64,000 nucleotides of DNA from Candidatus Electrothrix communis (GTDB taxonomy: Bacteria; Desulfobacterota; Desulfobulbia; Desulfobulbales; Desulfobulbaceae): assembly GCA_030644725.1 (NCBI GenBank), contig CP130629.1:2798501-2862500 (forward strand). The letters are read 5' to 3'. Both the position numbers and the translations under genes were made by a program. A model generated the notes under the pieces. It was not told the origin of the DNA. It saw only the letters and a program-made list of their open reading frames with translations, and did no database searches. Shown in pieces: positions 33,223 through 43,163 of the stretch (position 1 is the stretch's first letter; each line of letters opens with the position of its first letter).

Positions 33223-36198
33223 TTAAAGCCGCCCCTGATCAAGCACCTGCCGAACCGCACAGGCCAACTCCTTCTTTGTCAGCGGCTTCATCATCAAGGC
33301 ACGGGCCCCCAACTCCTGTGCCTTGGCTTCATCTATCAGCTCGCTAAAGCCGGTACAGATAATCACAGGAAGATCCGGGCGAAGAACAAGAAGCCTTCGG
33401 GTCAGCTCATCGCCGGTCATCTTGGGCATGGTCATATCGGTTAAAACAAGATCAACCATATCGGTTTGTTGTTGAAAAGCGGCAAGAGCCTCGCAACTAT
33501 CTATATAGGCAATGGCCTGATAGCCTAGCGTCTCCAAAATCTTCTGGTTCATGCGGACCAACTCCTGATCATCGTCAACAACAAGAATCCGTTCTGTCCC
33601 CTTGGGCAACTGGGGGGCACCCTCCAGCTGCACATTCTCTTCACCTGCCTGGATAACCGGCAGGTAGACGTGAAAGGCAGTCCCCTTACCCGGCTCACTG
33701 TAGGCTGTAATATCTCCACAAAAATCAAGAACTATACTTTGGACAAGAGCGAGGCCTAACCCGGTTCCTTCCCCCTGCGCCTTGGTCGTAAAATAAGGCT
33801 CAAAGATCTTTTCCATAAGCTCTTCCGGAATTCCAGCGCCAGTATCCTGCACAGTAAGTTGCAGATACGCACCCGGTTGCAAGCGCATCTTCGTATCGAC
33901 ATCCTCCTGAACGAGAACAATCTGCTGCAAAGAAACCTCAAGCACACCGCCGGTCTCCCGCATAGCATAATAGGCATTGGTACAGAGATTCATGATAACC
34001 TGGTGAATGCGGGTCGGATCTGCCAGCACAGCCTCACAATCAGGCCCAAGGCTCTGCCGGATCTCAATATTGCTCGGGATGGAGCAGCGCAAAAGCTTTA
34101 ATGCCTCCTTAATCAAGAGCTGAATTCTCAGCGGCTGCACGTCCTGATCTGTTCTACGGCTGATAGTCAGGATTTGGCGGACAAGCTCCCTGGCCCGATG
34201 ACTGGCCCGCAACACCTCTCTCAACCAAAGGCTGACCCGATCGTCATCAGGCAGAACATCCAAGGCTAACTCTGTGTAGCCGAATATCGGTCCGAGAATA
34301 TTATTGAAATCATGGGCGATCCCTCCTGCAAGGGTACCGACAGCTTCCATTTTCTGGGAATGACGAAGCTGAATCTCCAGGTTCCTCTTATCACGCTCCT
34401 CTTTCTTACGGTCCGTGATATTACGCATAATCGCCCGGACAGAAACAACCTGTCCTTGGTCAAGCTGGGGAACAGCACTTACTTCAACATCAATCTGCTG
34501 TTCATCTTTGCTGACCAAGGCTGTTTCATAATTCATTATGCACATTCCCGTGGAAAATATCTGCTCCAAGGCCTCAGCTGTTCGCACCTTATAGGCAGGA
34601 TGAATGAGATCAAGCAGAGACATCCCGACTATCTCCTCTTTGCTGTACCTCAATATTTTCAGCTCCATAGGATTAACGCTGGTGATCCTTCTCTTCTCAT
34701 CCACAATATTAATCATATCCAGCGCATCATTAAAAAGGCTTCGGTATTCTAGCTCACTCCTGCTCAAAGCATCTTCCATTCCCTTTCGCTGAATAGACAG
34801 AGCAAAAAGAGCCGCCAGACGTTCCACAGCCAGCAGATCATGACGAGTGAAACTTTCCGGTTTATCTGCAAGGGCGATTTGGCCGACTGCTTTTCTGTCG
34901 ATCAACGCTGGGACATTCAAAAAGTTCCTCTGTGGTTCAAGTCCCTGCGGAAGCGTTGATTTCCGATCATGGGGAGAGATATAATCTACATAAAAACCCT
35001 GCTGCGTATTCAGGGCCTGTCCCCATAAACCGGGATACTTACCGCTCTCCTTGACAGGAAACAGGCGGATGGGTTGCTCTTCTTCTCCTTTATGCGCAAA
35101 AATTCCTTTCCCGGTATAAGCAGTCACTGCTCTGCTTATCAGATCAACACTACTCACAAAACCACGCCGGCATTCGGTCAGCCCCTGCGCAGTATGAAGC
35201 ACCAGCTCAGCAATTTCCTGCATCGAGAAAGCCCGAGAAATTAAGGCATCAGAGACCTTGGCCAGCTTCTTATTGACAGACAGCTCCCATAATAATTCTT
35301 TTTCAGCTTTAATCCGTTCAATGATTTCTTTTTCGAGCTGCTCTGTACTTTGCTGAAGAGCAGCCGTTCTCTCCCGCACCTTATCTTCCAGTTTTTCTTC
35401 ATGCTCCCTTAACTTCCTGAAAAGAGTATTATACGGTTTTTCCAGACTTACCTCAAAAACAGCTTTGGCAAGACAATACAAAGAAAAAATTCTCCCCAGA
35501 ATCCCTACAGGTGTGCTGAACGGCGTGCTGTGGTGTCCAAAGGAAAGAACTGTTGTCAGTTCCGCCAGGACAGCCAAAATAACAGCCACCTGCATAAAAC
35601 GAAGAGCCTTGCTGTCAAAATATGTTTGTCTTTTATGGAAAAGGAAAAGCGAGAGCAGGAAGAAACAACAGATCAGGTACTCACTGTTCTTCTTAAAGGC
35701 GGTCAACCCTTCGCCGTTCACATAGCAGACAGGAAAGCTCTGCGAAAAAACACACTCAAACAGCAGAAAAACAACAACAAGACAAACAAAAACAAGAAGA
35801 TACTCGTTGATCTTTCTTTGAAGAAAGAAAAAGGCAAGGAGCAAGGATATACTCTCCAGGTAACGAGCAGCAATCCAGAGCTGGATGGAGGAGTTCATAC
35901 TGATCCCTGCCAGGATATCCACCCCCTCTTTGTAGGTCAGAATATGAACAAAATCAATTGAACCTATGAAAAGATAGGCTATGCCGAGGAAAAGAAAATA
36001 ATGATTCCCCTGAAAACGGCGTGTATTCCAGGCAAAAAGGAAGATACTGCTGACCAGAATGATACTAAAAAGTTCTGCCAGAGCATGGAACAGGAGATGG
36101 TTATACGAATCAGCTAGGTAAAGCCCAAGAATAACAGCAAGCGGAACAAGCCAGGCCGGAGAGAAATGGTTCTTCACTATTGCGGGATCGGCTTTCAT
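33223..36198 (-). CDS. Hybrid sensor histidine kinase with MASE3-like membrane sensor
   Basis: A 991-residue hybrid kinase. The first 250 residues hold about seven or eight TM segments with a pattern like MASE3 (G-S-I-D-F-V-H-I-L-T-Y). A coiled linker, a GAF domain (about 310-480) and a PAS domain (about 490-600) follow. HisKA has H629 in G-I-A-H-D-F-N-N-I-L, and the ATPase has the N and G boxes. A receiver domain ends the protein (from I-L-V-V-D-D-D onward, phospho-Asp in V-L-T-D-M-T-M-P). No response regulator gene is adjacent, so its output partner is elsewhere. Confidence 0.9.
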   Translation of the reverse strand: MKADPAIVKNHFSPAWLVPLAVILGLYLADSYNHLLFHALAELFSIILVSSIFLFAWNTRRFQGNHYFLFLGIAYLFIGSIDFVHILTYKEGVDILAGISMNSSIQLWIAARYLESISLLLAFFFLQRKINEYLLVFVCLVVVFLLFECVFSQSFPVCYVNGEGLTAFKKNSEYLICCFFLLSLFLFHKRQTYFDSKALRFMQVAVILAVLAELTTVLSFGHHSTPFSTPVGILGRIFSLYCLAKAVFEVSLEKPYNTLFRKLREHEEKLEDKVRERTAALQQSTEQLEKEIIERIKAEKELLWELSVNKKLAKVSDALISRAFSMQEIAELVLHTAQGLTECRRGFVSSVDLISRAVTAYTGKGIFAHKGEEEQPIRLFPVKESGKYPGLWGQALNTQQGFYVDYISPHDRKSTLPQGLEPQRNFLNVPALIDRKAVGQIALADKPESFTRHDLLAVERLAALFALSIQRKGMEDALSRSELEYRSLFNDALDMINIVDEKRRITSVNPMELKILRYSKEEIVGMSLLDLIHPAYKVRTAEALEQIFSTGMCIMNYETALVSKDEQQIDVEVSAVPQLDQGQVVSVRAIMRNITDRKKEERDKRNLEIQLRHSQKMEAVGTLAGGIAHDFNNILGPIFGYTELALDVLPDDDRVSLWLREVLRASHRARELVRQILTISRRTDQDVQPLRIQLLIKEALKLLRCSIPSNIEIRQSLGPDCEAVLADPTRIHQVIMNLCTNAYYAMRETGGVLEVSLQQIVLVQEDVDTKMRLQPGAYLQLTVQDTGAGIPEELMEKIFEPYFTTKAQGEGTGLGLALVQSIVLDFCGDITAYSEPGKGTAFHVYLPVIQAGEENVQLEGAPQLPKGTERILVVDDDQELVRMNQKILETLGYQAIAYIDSCEALAAFQQQTDMVDLVLTDMTMPKMTGDELTRRLLVLRPDLPVIICTGFSELIDEAKAQELGARALMMKPLTKKELACAVRQVLDQGRL

Positions 36199-36351
36199 TC
36201 ACTCGTCGGCAGGGATGGCTGATTTTATCTTTCTGAGAATCTCTCTATAACCTCTTCAATCAACAAAGTAAACATTGACTTACAGGTTTTATATAAAAAT
36301 ATTGGATGACGCAGTCACCCGATCAATTTTCATTTCTAGTCATCCCGTCTT

Positions 36352-37377
36352 TCATGAAAGGCGAGAAGTTAATGGGGGAACCTGTTCGCCTTCTTGAACA
36401 GTGCAATTCCTCAGAACACTGTTCGCCCCGATCACAGCCTTATCGCCGACCTGACAATTATGGAGGACTGCTCCTGAGGCGACCTGCACCTTGCTCCCGA
36501 TTTTTGCGCTGCCCGTGATCTGCACACCTGTATGGAGAACGGCATCCTTGCCTATTTGGCAATCCGGAGAGATAAGAATATTTCCAGGACCATACATAGT
36601 CACCCCACTGAGCATAATCTCCCGGTTATGGCGCAGTTGCAGCTCATGATGGGCCTGGGCCAGCTCAACCCGAGAATTCACCCCCAGTACATCAATGGCC
36701 GGAGTATGGATAAATTTTTCCACCCGATGGCCCTGCTTTGTGGCAATGGAGACAATATCAGTCAAATAAACCTCGCCCTGACTGTTATCCGTGCCCACCT
36801 GCTGTAAGGCGGAAAACAAAAAACCCGCATCAACGAGATAAATACCTGCATTAATCTCCTGAAGAGCCCGCTGCTCCGCACTTGCATCCTTTTGCTCGAC
36901 AATGGCAACAACGCCCCCGTCTGCATCCGTGATGATTCGGCCATAGCCAAAAGGATCATCCAGCACCGTGGTCATCAGGGTGAGCACAGACTTACCCGCC
37001 TGATGCCGGTCAATCATAGCCTGCAAGGTCTCGGAGCGAATCAACGGAGTATCACCGCAAAGGATCATGACCAGATCGGCAGCTGCACAGGCCGACTCGG
37101 CACAGAGCACGGCATGCCCGGTTCCCAACTGCTCTTCCTGCACCACCGGCGTGAAAGGGTACGAGGTCGGAGCCTCCTGCAACGAGGCCAGGACGCGTTC
37201 CCGCTGATGGCCGACAATCACCGCAAGATGCCCAATGTCGGTTGCGACCACGCTGTCCAGGACATGATGGAGCATGGGCTTAAAAAAAAGCTCGTGCAGC
37301 ACCTTGGCCTGATCGGATTTCATGCGGGTGCCTTTACCGGCGGCAAGGATGACAGCGGAGATATTCGGGCTACTCAT
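36352..37377 (-). CDS. GlmU-like UDP-GlcNAc pyrophosphorylase, short form
   Basis: A 341-residue protein. The N-terminal nucleotidyltransferase is complete: L-A-A-G-K-G-T-R-M-K-S at 11-21, then Q-L-G-T-G-H-A and G-D-T-P-L. The C-terminal left-handed beta-helix has only about six hexapeptide turns and stops near residue 341, while GlmU is about 456. The region with the acetyltransferase active-site His is missing. So it likely makes UDP-GlcNAc (or a related UDP-sugar) from a sugar-1-phosphate but cannot acetylate. The DNA around the stop shows no sign of a frameshifted remainder. Confidence 0.82.
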   Translation of the reverse strand: MSSPNISAVILAAGKGTRMKSDQAKVLHELFFKPMLHHVLDSVVATDIGHLAVIVGHQRERVLASLQEAPTSYPFTPVVQEEQLGTGHAVLCAESACAAADLVMILCGDTPLIRSETLQAMIDRHQAGKSVLTLMTTVLDDPFGYGRIITDADGGVVAIVEQKDASAEQRALQEINAGIYLVDAGFLFSALQQVGTDNSQGEVYLTDIVSIATKQGHRVEKFIHTPAIDVLGVNSRVELAQAHHELQLRHNREIMLSGVTMYGPGNILISPDCQIGKDAVLHTGVQITGSAKIGSKVQVASGAVLHNCQVGDKAVIGANSVLRNCTVQEGEQVPPLTSRLS

Positions 37378-37534
37378 AAAAAAGGGCTCCTAAAAAAATA
37401 TGGGCGGGGGATTACCGCAAATCATACACTGCGATTTTTTCTTTGAGCTGCAAGGAAAATATTCTGCCTATGATATAAATGATTCATGGAGCAGGCAAGG
37501 GGTATTTGCACCCATCACTGGATTGAGCCACCGC

Positions 37535-40500
37535 TCATTCGCCGATACCCTTTTTCAGACTGCACAACACAGGCCGAAACAACTCAGCCAGCTCAGCAAA
37601 GCGTTGATCCAAGGGTTCCTGGGCCCGTAAAGCAATTTCATAGGCAGGGTCATCACACTCTCCTCTATAAAAACCAGAATACCAGGTCCTGCGGGCCGCA
37701 TTCCAGGCCGCTCCTTCTGACTTGGCCTTGGCCCAGGCATAGCTGGTTTTCGGATAAAAATGGAGCGGCTCTTCTCCTCCCTGCTGAAAAAAACGAACCA
37801 GCGCAGCAAGTTCCTCCTCCGGTTTCTCCACCTCCTGAAAACAGACTGTTGTGTCCAAGGCCGCATGCACGGAAAGCGGTTGCACAGCAGCCGGAGACTG
37901 AATAAGGAGAACAAGATGATGAATCCATAATTTAAGAACATCGCCAGCCTTGAGGCTCGCCGGGCGAAAGGTGACTCTGCCGTTGCGATACAGAGAAGAC
38001 AGCTGACCGGTCAATAGAATATCATCAACCCTCAGACTGACCTCCTCTGGATCTGCTCGCTCCTGGGTCAGAGGCTCCAAGGCCTCAACAAGGACAGCGG
38101 TGTTCCGCTCCATATTCCGGTAGAGGATATGACCAAAGCGCCCGCCGGGCAGGTGACCCGCAGCCTGCATCCGATACAACGGAGAGGCTGGCTGAATTTC
38201 CTCTCCCTCTTTCCCTCCTGCTCCCTTTATTCCTTCAGCGCGTTGCGTGCTTATAATCTCCTGGCTCAGCAGATATTTCTGGAGATGATCCAGGAAAAAG
38301 GCTTCTGCTTCCGGGAGCACCTCCTCTTCATAGCGACTGCGTAGCCCCATGCGCTGTTCAAGAAAAAAACGAACCGGATGATTCCAAAAACGGACCAAGC
38401 GACTAAGATCCACCTGTCGGCAAGGCTCAGGTTGCGGCAAGGGGCCTTGAAGAAAGGCACAAGAGCAAGCCGAAGAAGAAAGCGGTTTAGGTAGCCATTC
38501 CGAGGCATAGCTTGCTATCTTCGGGTTTCCGGAAAAACAATGCCGACTGAAAGGTTGCAAGGGATATTCCACGGTCAGCAGCTCAGCAACCGGTTGTGCG
38601 GCTTTCCCTTCCCTGCCAGCCGACCAACCACGATTAATATAATCCCGCAGCTCCGCCACCACCACTGAAGGCGGCAGGGACGAGTTATCCTGCTGATCAC
38701 GTCCGACCCAGGAAACAGCAAGCTGGGCTCGGGCCGAGAGCAGGGCCTCCAGGAAGAGATAGCGATCATCATCCCGGCGGCTCCGATCCCCGAGGCGCGG
38801 CCGCTGGGCCATCAGATCAAAGGCCGGTGAACGTTGGGTGCGGGGATAATCCAGATCATTCATGCCCAGCAACCAGATCACCTTGAAAGGCACTGAACGC
38901 ATAGGCACCATATTGCAGAAGGTCACTCGCCCGGCAAGAAAGGACTGCCCGCCTGCCGGTTCAGAGAGGCGTTCCTCAAACCAGTGACGGATAATCGGCA
39001 GGCTGAGTTGTTGTTCAAATCCGGCCAGCCGACAATGGTCCGTAAAATCGGCAATGGTCCGCCGCAAGATGAGCACCCCGTCCTGATTATCTCCGTCACC
39101 AGCGAGAAAATTTTCAAGCAGACCGAGAAGCAACACCGCCCACTGCTCTGGCAGATGCCTCGCCTTCATCCTCCGTCGCAATGCCTGCAAGGCACGAATA
39201 AAATCGGTCAGGCCGCCGAGCCAGGACCCCATACTGCTGACCGTGCCGGAACAGGGCATAATCCCCTGCCAAGGCTCATCCAGCGGGCCGGTCAGATAGC
39301 CCAACAAGAGCCGATCCAGCCCGAAATCCCAGGTATGCTGCTGTGCATCAGCAAGGCCCTGCTCGCACCGTTGTTCCTGATCCAGCCCCCAACGAATACC
39401 GGCCTCCAGGATAGCGGAGCGCATGAGCACGACATCCTCCGCTGCAAGACCGAAACGCCGGAGGATGGCCTGATTTTCTAGCAGCGCCATGACATCCGGG
39501 GCCGTGAAACGGCTTTCCTGCAATTCCAGCAGATTGAGAAAACCCTCAATGACCGGTTGTTCCTGACGACTGGCCTGATCAGCAATGGACCAGGGAATGT
39601 GGCGGGCAGGCGTGGCAGAACCGAAGACTCCGGCCACTGCCGGGGCATAGGCGGTAATATCCGGGGCCATGACCAGGATATCAGCCGGTTTCAAACTCGG
39701 GTCATTCGTGAAGAGATCCAGCAGGCGATCATGCAGCACCTGGATTTCCCGCATGGGACTATGGCAGCAATGAAAACGGATTGAGGCATCATCCAGGGAC
39801 AAGGCCCCCTTGCTCTGATCGTACTCCTGGTCCAATCCCTGATCAAACCCCTGATCCAGCCCCTGATACAATCCTCCGCCCTGCCCTCCCCGATCATGGA
39901 GATTAAGGATATCGCTCTGGATCTGCTGAAGCAGAGAATCCCCTTCCGGTTCCTGATAGAGTTGCATTTCTTGCGGAGCGTTCCCCATGAGCAGTGAGAA
40001 AAACTCCTGCCCTACCGTACCCATTGAGGCTAACAGCGGATTCCCGGCAGTGAAATAGGCACTGAGATCATCAACACCCTGCTCCCGCCAGCTCTGCCGC
40101 TTCAAGGCCAGCAAGCGTTCCGACAGGATATCGTCCCAGGCCTGTTGACAGGGGCTGAGATGAAAGATACGGATATCAACAAATTCGCTGACCCGCTCAA
40201 TCACCTCAAGATAGGCCGGGGCCAGGGAATTGATACCGAAAATCGAAACCCGCTCCGGCAGACCATCCGTGCGCAGTTCGCCCAGTTCGGCAGCCTGGAG
40301 GAATCGTTGCAGCAAGGCCGCCCGATGCATTCTGTTCTCTGCGGTCAAACGCCGCCAAAGTCGGGCCTGCCAATGCCCTTCCCCGCCCTGCTCCCAATGG
40401 AGGAGCATCGCAGGCCGGTAGACCTGATACTGATCAAAGAGATCACTGATCTTTTCCGCCAACTGAAAACGCTTTCTGCCGTCAGCATCTTCGGCAAGAT

Positions 40501-40834
40501 AGACATTGATTTCTTCCATGCCGGGCTCGGCCAGCAGAAATTCCAGCTCGTTCTGGACCCGCCAGAGAAGTACGTTGCGATCAAAGCGGGACAGATCGGG
40601 CAGGCCCTGCAAGGTCTGCTCAAAGAGCTGCCAGATAAAAGAGGCCGGAAGAGGGAAAGAAAAATGCGCAGAGATGCCGGTGCGCAGGGCGATCTGCTGG
40701 GAAAGCCAGCGGGCCATGCCCGGATTCTGGACAACAATGACCTCTGGGGCCAGCGGATTGCTGATCGGCTCGGTCAGGGTTGCGCAGAGGGCATCAAAGA
40801 GGTTTTCCAGGCGGTTGGATTGAAAGAGGTACAA
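37535..40834 (-). CDS. recC: RecC, exonuclease V gamma subunit
   Basis: A 1099-residue protein close to the E. coli length (1122). The start is a TTG supported by AGGAG five bases upstream; the N-terminus Y-L-F-Q-S-N-R-L-E-N-L matches the family. Blocks N-P-G-M-A-R-W-L, H-F-S-F-P-L-P and F-C-N-M-V-P-M-R-S-V-P-F are conserved. RecC scans for Chi sites within RecBCD during double-strand break repair. recB and recD are not in this window. A low-complexity insert of repeated G-x-D-Q units lies near residues 312-335. Confidence 0.92.
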   Translation of the reverse strand: MYLFQSNRLENLFDALCATLTEPISNPLAPEVIVVQNPGMARWLSQQIALRTGISAHFSFPLPASFIWQLFEQTLQGLPDLSRFDRNVLLWRVQNELEFLLAEPGMEEINVYLAEDADGRKRFQLAEKISDLFDQYQVYRPAMLLHWEQGGEGHWQARLWRRLTAENRMHRAALLQRFLQAAELGELRTDGLPERVSIFGINSLAPAYLEVIERVSEFVDIRIFHLSPCQQAWDDILSERLLALKRQSWREQGVDDLSAYFTAGNPLLASMGTVGQEFFSLLMGNAPQEMQLYQEPEGDSLLQQIQSDILNLHDRGGQGGGLYQGLDQGFDQGLDQEYDQSKGALSLDDASIRFHCCHSPMREIQVLHDRLLDLFTNDPSLKPADILVMAPDITAYAPAVAGVFGSATPARHIPWSIADQASRQEQPVIEGFLNLLELQESRFTAPDVMALLENQAILRRFGLAAEDVVLMRSAILEAGIRWGLDQEQRCEQGLADAQQHTWDFGLDRLLLGYLTGPLDEPWQGIMPCSGTVSSMGSWLGGLTDFIRALQALRRRMKARHLPEQWAVLLLGLLENFLAGDGDNQDGVLILRRTIADFTDHCRLAGFEQQLSLPIIRHWFEERLSEPAGGQSFLAGRVTFCNMVPMRSVPFKVIWLLGMNDLDYPRTQRSPAFDLMAQRPRLGDRSRRDDDRYLFLEALLSARAQLAVSWVGRDQQDNSSLPPSVVVAELRDYINRGWSAGREGKAAQPVAELLTVEYPLQPFSRHCFSGNPKIASYASEWLPKPLSSSACSCAFLQGPLPQPEPCRQVDLSRLVRFWNHPVRFFLEQRMGLRSRYEEEVLPEAEAFFLDHLQKYLLSQEIISTQRAEGIKGAGGKEGEEIQPASPLYRMQAAGHLPGGRFGHILYRNMERNTAVLVEALEPLTQERADPEEVSLRVDDILLTGQLSSLYRNGRVTFRPASLKAGDVLKLWIHHLVLLIQSPAAVQPLSVHAALDTTVCFQEVEKPEEELAALVRFFQQGGEEPLHFYPKTSYAWAKAKSEGAAWNAARRTWYSGFYRGECDDPAYEIALRAQEPLDQRFAELAELFRPVLCSLKKGIGE

Positions 40835-40887
40835 AGGGGCTCCTGTGGGTTATTTTACATCCCATTCTCGATAACAATTACGATTAC

Positions 40888-41769
40888 TTACCGTAATTTC
40901 TCAACATCATTCACACTCATCCCTGTCTTCACCGCAATCGTCTCATCATCTAACACATCAATCAAATTTCTAGCGATTTCAATAGCCTTCTGTTTTTCTC
41001 CTTCTGCCCTACCCTGCTCAACACCTTTAAAAATACCAAGATGGTACGATGAATGAACCATGCTGGCCCGATAATGCAAATTATCCTGATACCGCTCGTA
41101 TTCCGCCCTTTCCTGCTCCGGAAGCTTCAGGACATCCAGCGTGCTTTTGGCCTTGGCCAGCCCCTTTGCGCTGAACTCTTCCTTGATCTCCTCATTTTTC
41201 AGGAAATAAATCCACTCATCCAAACTGTCCTTGGCAATATCGTCAAAGCTGTTCACCTTGATCAGATAATATTCCGGAAAAACCTGAGACAGTTCTTTTT
41301 TCTCGTAAACCCCTTGCTGTTCTCTGGACAGTTCCAAAATATCATGATGATGAATACCCTTAAAGGTCGTTGATCCATGGTACACGTAATCCTCTCCATG
41401 CCCCAAATCAAAATAAAGGATATTCACGGAAATAACTTTGACGATTTCAGAATACGAATCGCCTTCTCCCAAGTGCTCGGTGATGACCTTTGATGTACCG
41501 AATAGAATACGCTGGAGATAATCCAGTTCCCGTTCGTACTGCACCTCAATGACAATAATCTCGTCCTTCTGATTCTTGACCTTGAGATCCACCCGGTTAA
41601 ACTTGTCGCGGGCATCTTCCTTGTTACTTTCGCTTTCCAGGATTTCCAGAATACGAATATCATCCCGGAGCAGCTCGCTGAGAAAGCCTTCAAGAATCTC
41701 GAAATTGGCCTTGCTCCGCAGGAGCTTTTTCATGGCCCAGTCAAAGCTGATTAATCGTCGTTTTGCCAT
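40888..41769 (-). CDS. Rpn/YhgA-like PD-(D/E)XK nuclease family protein, copy 1
   Basis: A 293-residue protein of the Rpn/PD-(D/E)XK transposase-like family (PF12784 type). The core has R-V-D-L-K-V-K-N followed by I-I-V-I-E-V-Q-Y, the modified D/E-x-Q catalytic pattern of this family, then R-I-L-F-G-T-S-K. The C-terminus has the typical E-Q-G-R-A-E-G-E linker and a short helix ending in V-K-T-G-M-S-V-N-D-V. Rpn proteins are DNA endonucleases that promote RecA-independent recombination. The next gene upstream is a near-identical copy 20 bp away. Confidence 0.88.
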   Translation of the reverse strand: MAKRRLISFDWAMKKLLRSKANFEILEGFLSELLRDDIRILEILESESNKEDARDKFNRVDLKVKNQKDEIIVIEVQYERELDYLQRILFGTSKVITEHLGEGDSYSEIVKVISVNILYFDLGHGEDYVYHGSTTFKGIHHHDILELSREQQGVYEKKELSQVFPEYYLIKVNSFDDIAKDSLDEWIYFLKNEEIKEEFSAKGLAKAKSTLDVLKLPEQERAEYERYQDNLHYRASMVHSSYHLGIFKGVEQGRAEGEKQKAIEIARNLIDVLDDETIAVKTGMSVNDVEKLR

Positions 41770-41789
41770 CGTTCTTCCTCAATACGTCT

Positions 41790-42701
41790 TTATTCCGTCC
41801 GCAATTTCGCAATTTCTCCCACACTCAGCCCTGTCTTCTCCGCAATCGTCTGATCATCCAGCACATCAATCAGGTTTTGGGCAATATCCATTGCCTTCTG
41901 TTGCTCTCCCTCTGCCCGTCCTTCTGCCCGTCCTTCTGCCCTACCCTGCTCAACACCTTTGAAAATACCAAGATGGTACGATGAATGAACCATGCTGGCC
42001 CGATAATGCAGATTATCCTGATACCGCTCGTATTCCGCCCTTTCCTGCTCCGGCAGCTTCAGGACATCCAGCGTACTCTTGGCCTTGGCCAGCCCCTTTG
42101 CACTGAACTCTTCCTTAATCTCTTCATTCTTCAGGAAATAGATCCACTCATCCAAACTATCCTTGGCAATATCATCAAAGCTGTTCACCTTAATAAGATA
42201 ATATTCCGGAAAAACCTGAGACAGTTCTTTTTTCTCGTAAACCCCTTGCTGTTCTCTGGACAGTTCCAAAATATCATGATGATGAATACCCTTAAAGGTC
42301 GTTGATCCATGGTACACGTAATCCTCTCCATGCCCCAAATCAAAATAAAGGATATTCACGGAAATAACTTTGACGATTTCAGAATACGAATCGCCTTCTC
42401 CCAAGTGCTCGGTGATGACCTTTGATGTACCGAATAGAATACGCTGGAGATAATCCAGTTCCCGTTCGTACTGCACCTCAATGACAATAATCTCGTCCTT
42501 CTGATTCTTGACCTTGAGATCCACCCGGTTAAACTTGTCGCGGGCATCTTCCTTGTTACTTTCGCTTTCCAGGATTTCCAGAATACGAATATCATCCCGG
42601 AGCAGCTCGCTGAGAAAGCCTTCAAGAATCTCGAAATTGGCCTTGCTCCGCAGGAGCTTTTTCATGGCCCAGTCAAAGCTGATTAATCGTCGTTTTGCCA
42701 T
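41790..42701 (-). CDS. Rpn/YhgA-like PD-(D/E)XK nuclease family protein, copy 2
   Basis: A 303-residue tandem copy. Residues 1 to about 255 are identical to copy 1. The linker then has three R-A-E-G units instead of one, made by 12-bp tandem repeats in the DNA (about 41920-41945), and the C-terminal helix differs (A-E-K-T-G-L-S-V-G-E-I). DNA over the first 490 bp of the two genes is identical, while a later stretch carries only silent changes. It probably forms an operon with copy 1. Confidence 0.88.
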   Translation of the reverse strand: MAKRRLISFDWAMKKLLRSKANFEILEGFLSELLRDDIRILEILESESNKEDARDKFNRVDLKVKNQKDEIIVIEVQYERELDYLQRILFGTSKVITEHLGEGDSYSEIVKVISVNILYFDLGHGEDYVYHGSTTFKGIHHHDILELSREQQGVYEKKELSQVFPEYYLIKVNSFDDIAKDSLDEWIYFLKNEEIKEEFSAKGLAKAKSTLDVLKLPEQERAEYERYQDNLHYRASMVHSSYHLGIFKGVEQGRAEGRAEGRAEGEQQKAMDIAQNLIDVLDDQTIAEKTGLSVGEIAKLRTE

Positions 42702-42726
42702 GTATCATCTCCAATAAAAAGATTTT

Positions 42727-43137
42727 TTACTGTGGGGCAACAGTGTCTTCTTTTGAGGTAAGCAGCAGCCGATCAATACCGGCAGCCAAGGAAATACCGA
42801 GAATATAAGCGATCAAATCGGACCAGAGAAAGCCGAAGCCGAGAACAAAACTGAGCAGACGGATAGAACGGAGATAATCCAGCCAGGCCGGATGAAAAAG
42901 CTGAGATATTTCGATGAGGTACGCAGTGATCAGCGCAATACAGAAACAAAATTTCGTGGAGAGGCGAAACAGGAGGGCGTAGAGAAAAAAGACCAGCATG
43001 GCCCAGAGAAAATCACCGGCATAGGTTACATACCAACCCGGAAGATATTGCGGAGCAAGGCGGGCAGGCAGGCCGAGTGCGATAATGATTACAATAATCG
43101 GAATATAGACCAGCAGGTTGCGCTGTACTGTACCCAT
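42727..43137 (-). CDS. DUF2809 family (VanZ-like) membrane protein
   Basis: A 136-residue inner-membrane protein from the ATG at 43137, which has a strong ribosome site (AGGAGGAG). Four TM segments are visible, with G-L-x-A-R near TM1, G-D-F-L-W-A-M-L-V in TM2, E-I-S-Q-L-F-H after TM3 and G-F-G-F-L-W-S-D-L-I-A-Y before the last. This fits DUF2809; the function is unknown. It follows ruvC on the same strand. Confidence 0.82.
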   Translation of the reverse strand: MGTVQRNLLVYIPIIVIIIALGLPARLAPQYLPGWYVTYAGDFLWAMLVFFLYALLFRLSTKFCFCIALITAYLIEISQLFHPAWLDYLRSIRLLSFVLGFGFLWSDLIAYILGISLAAGIDRLLLTSKEDTVAPQ

Positions 43138-43163
43138 CGGCCCTCCTCCTGTTCTGCGGGAAA

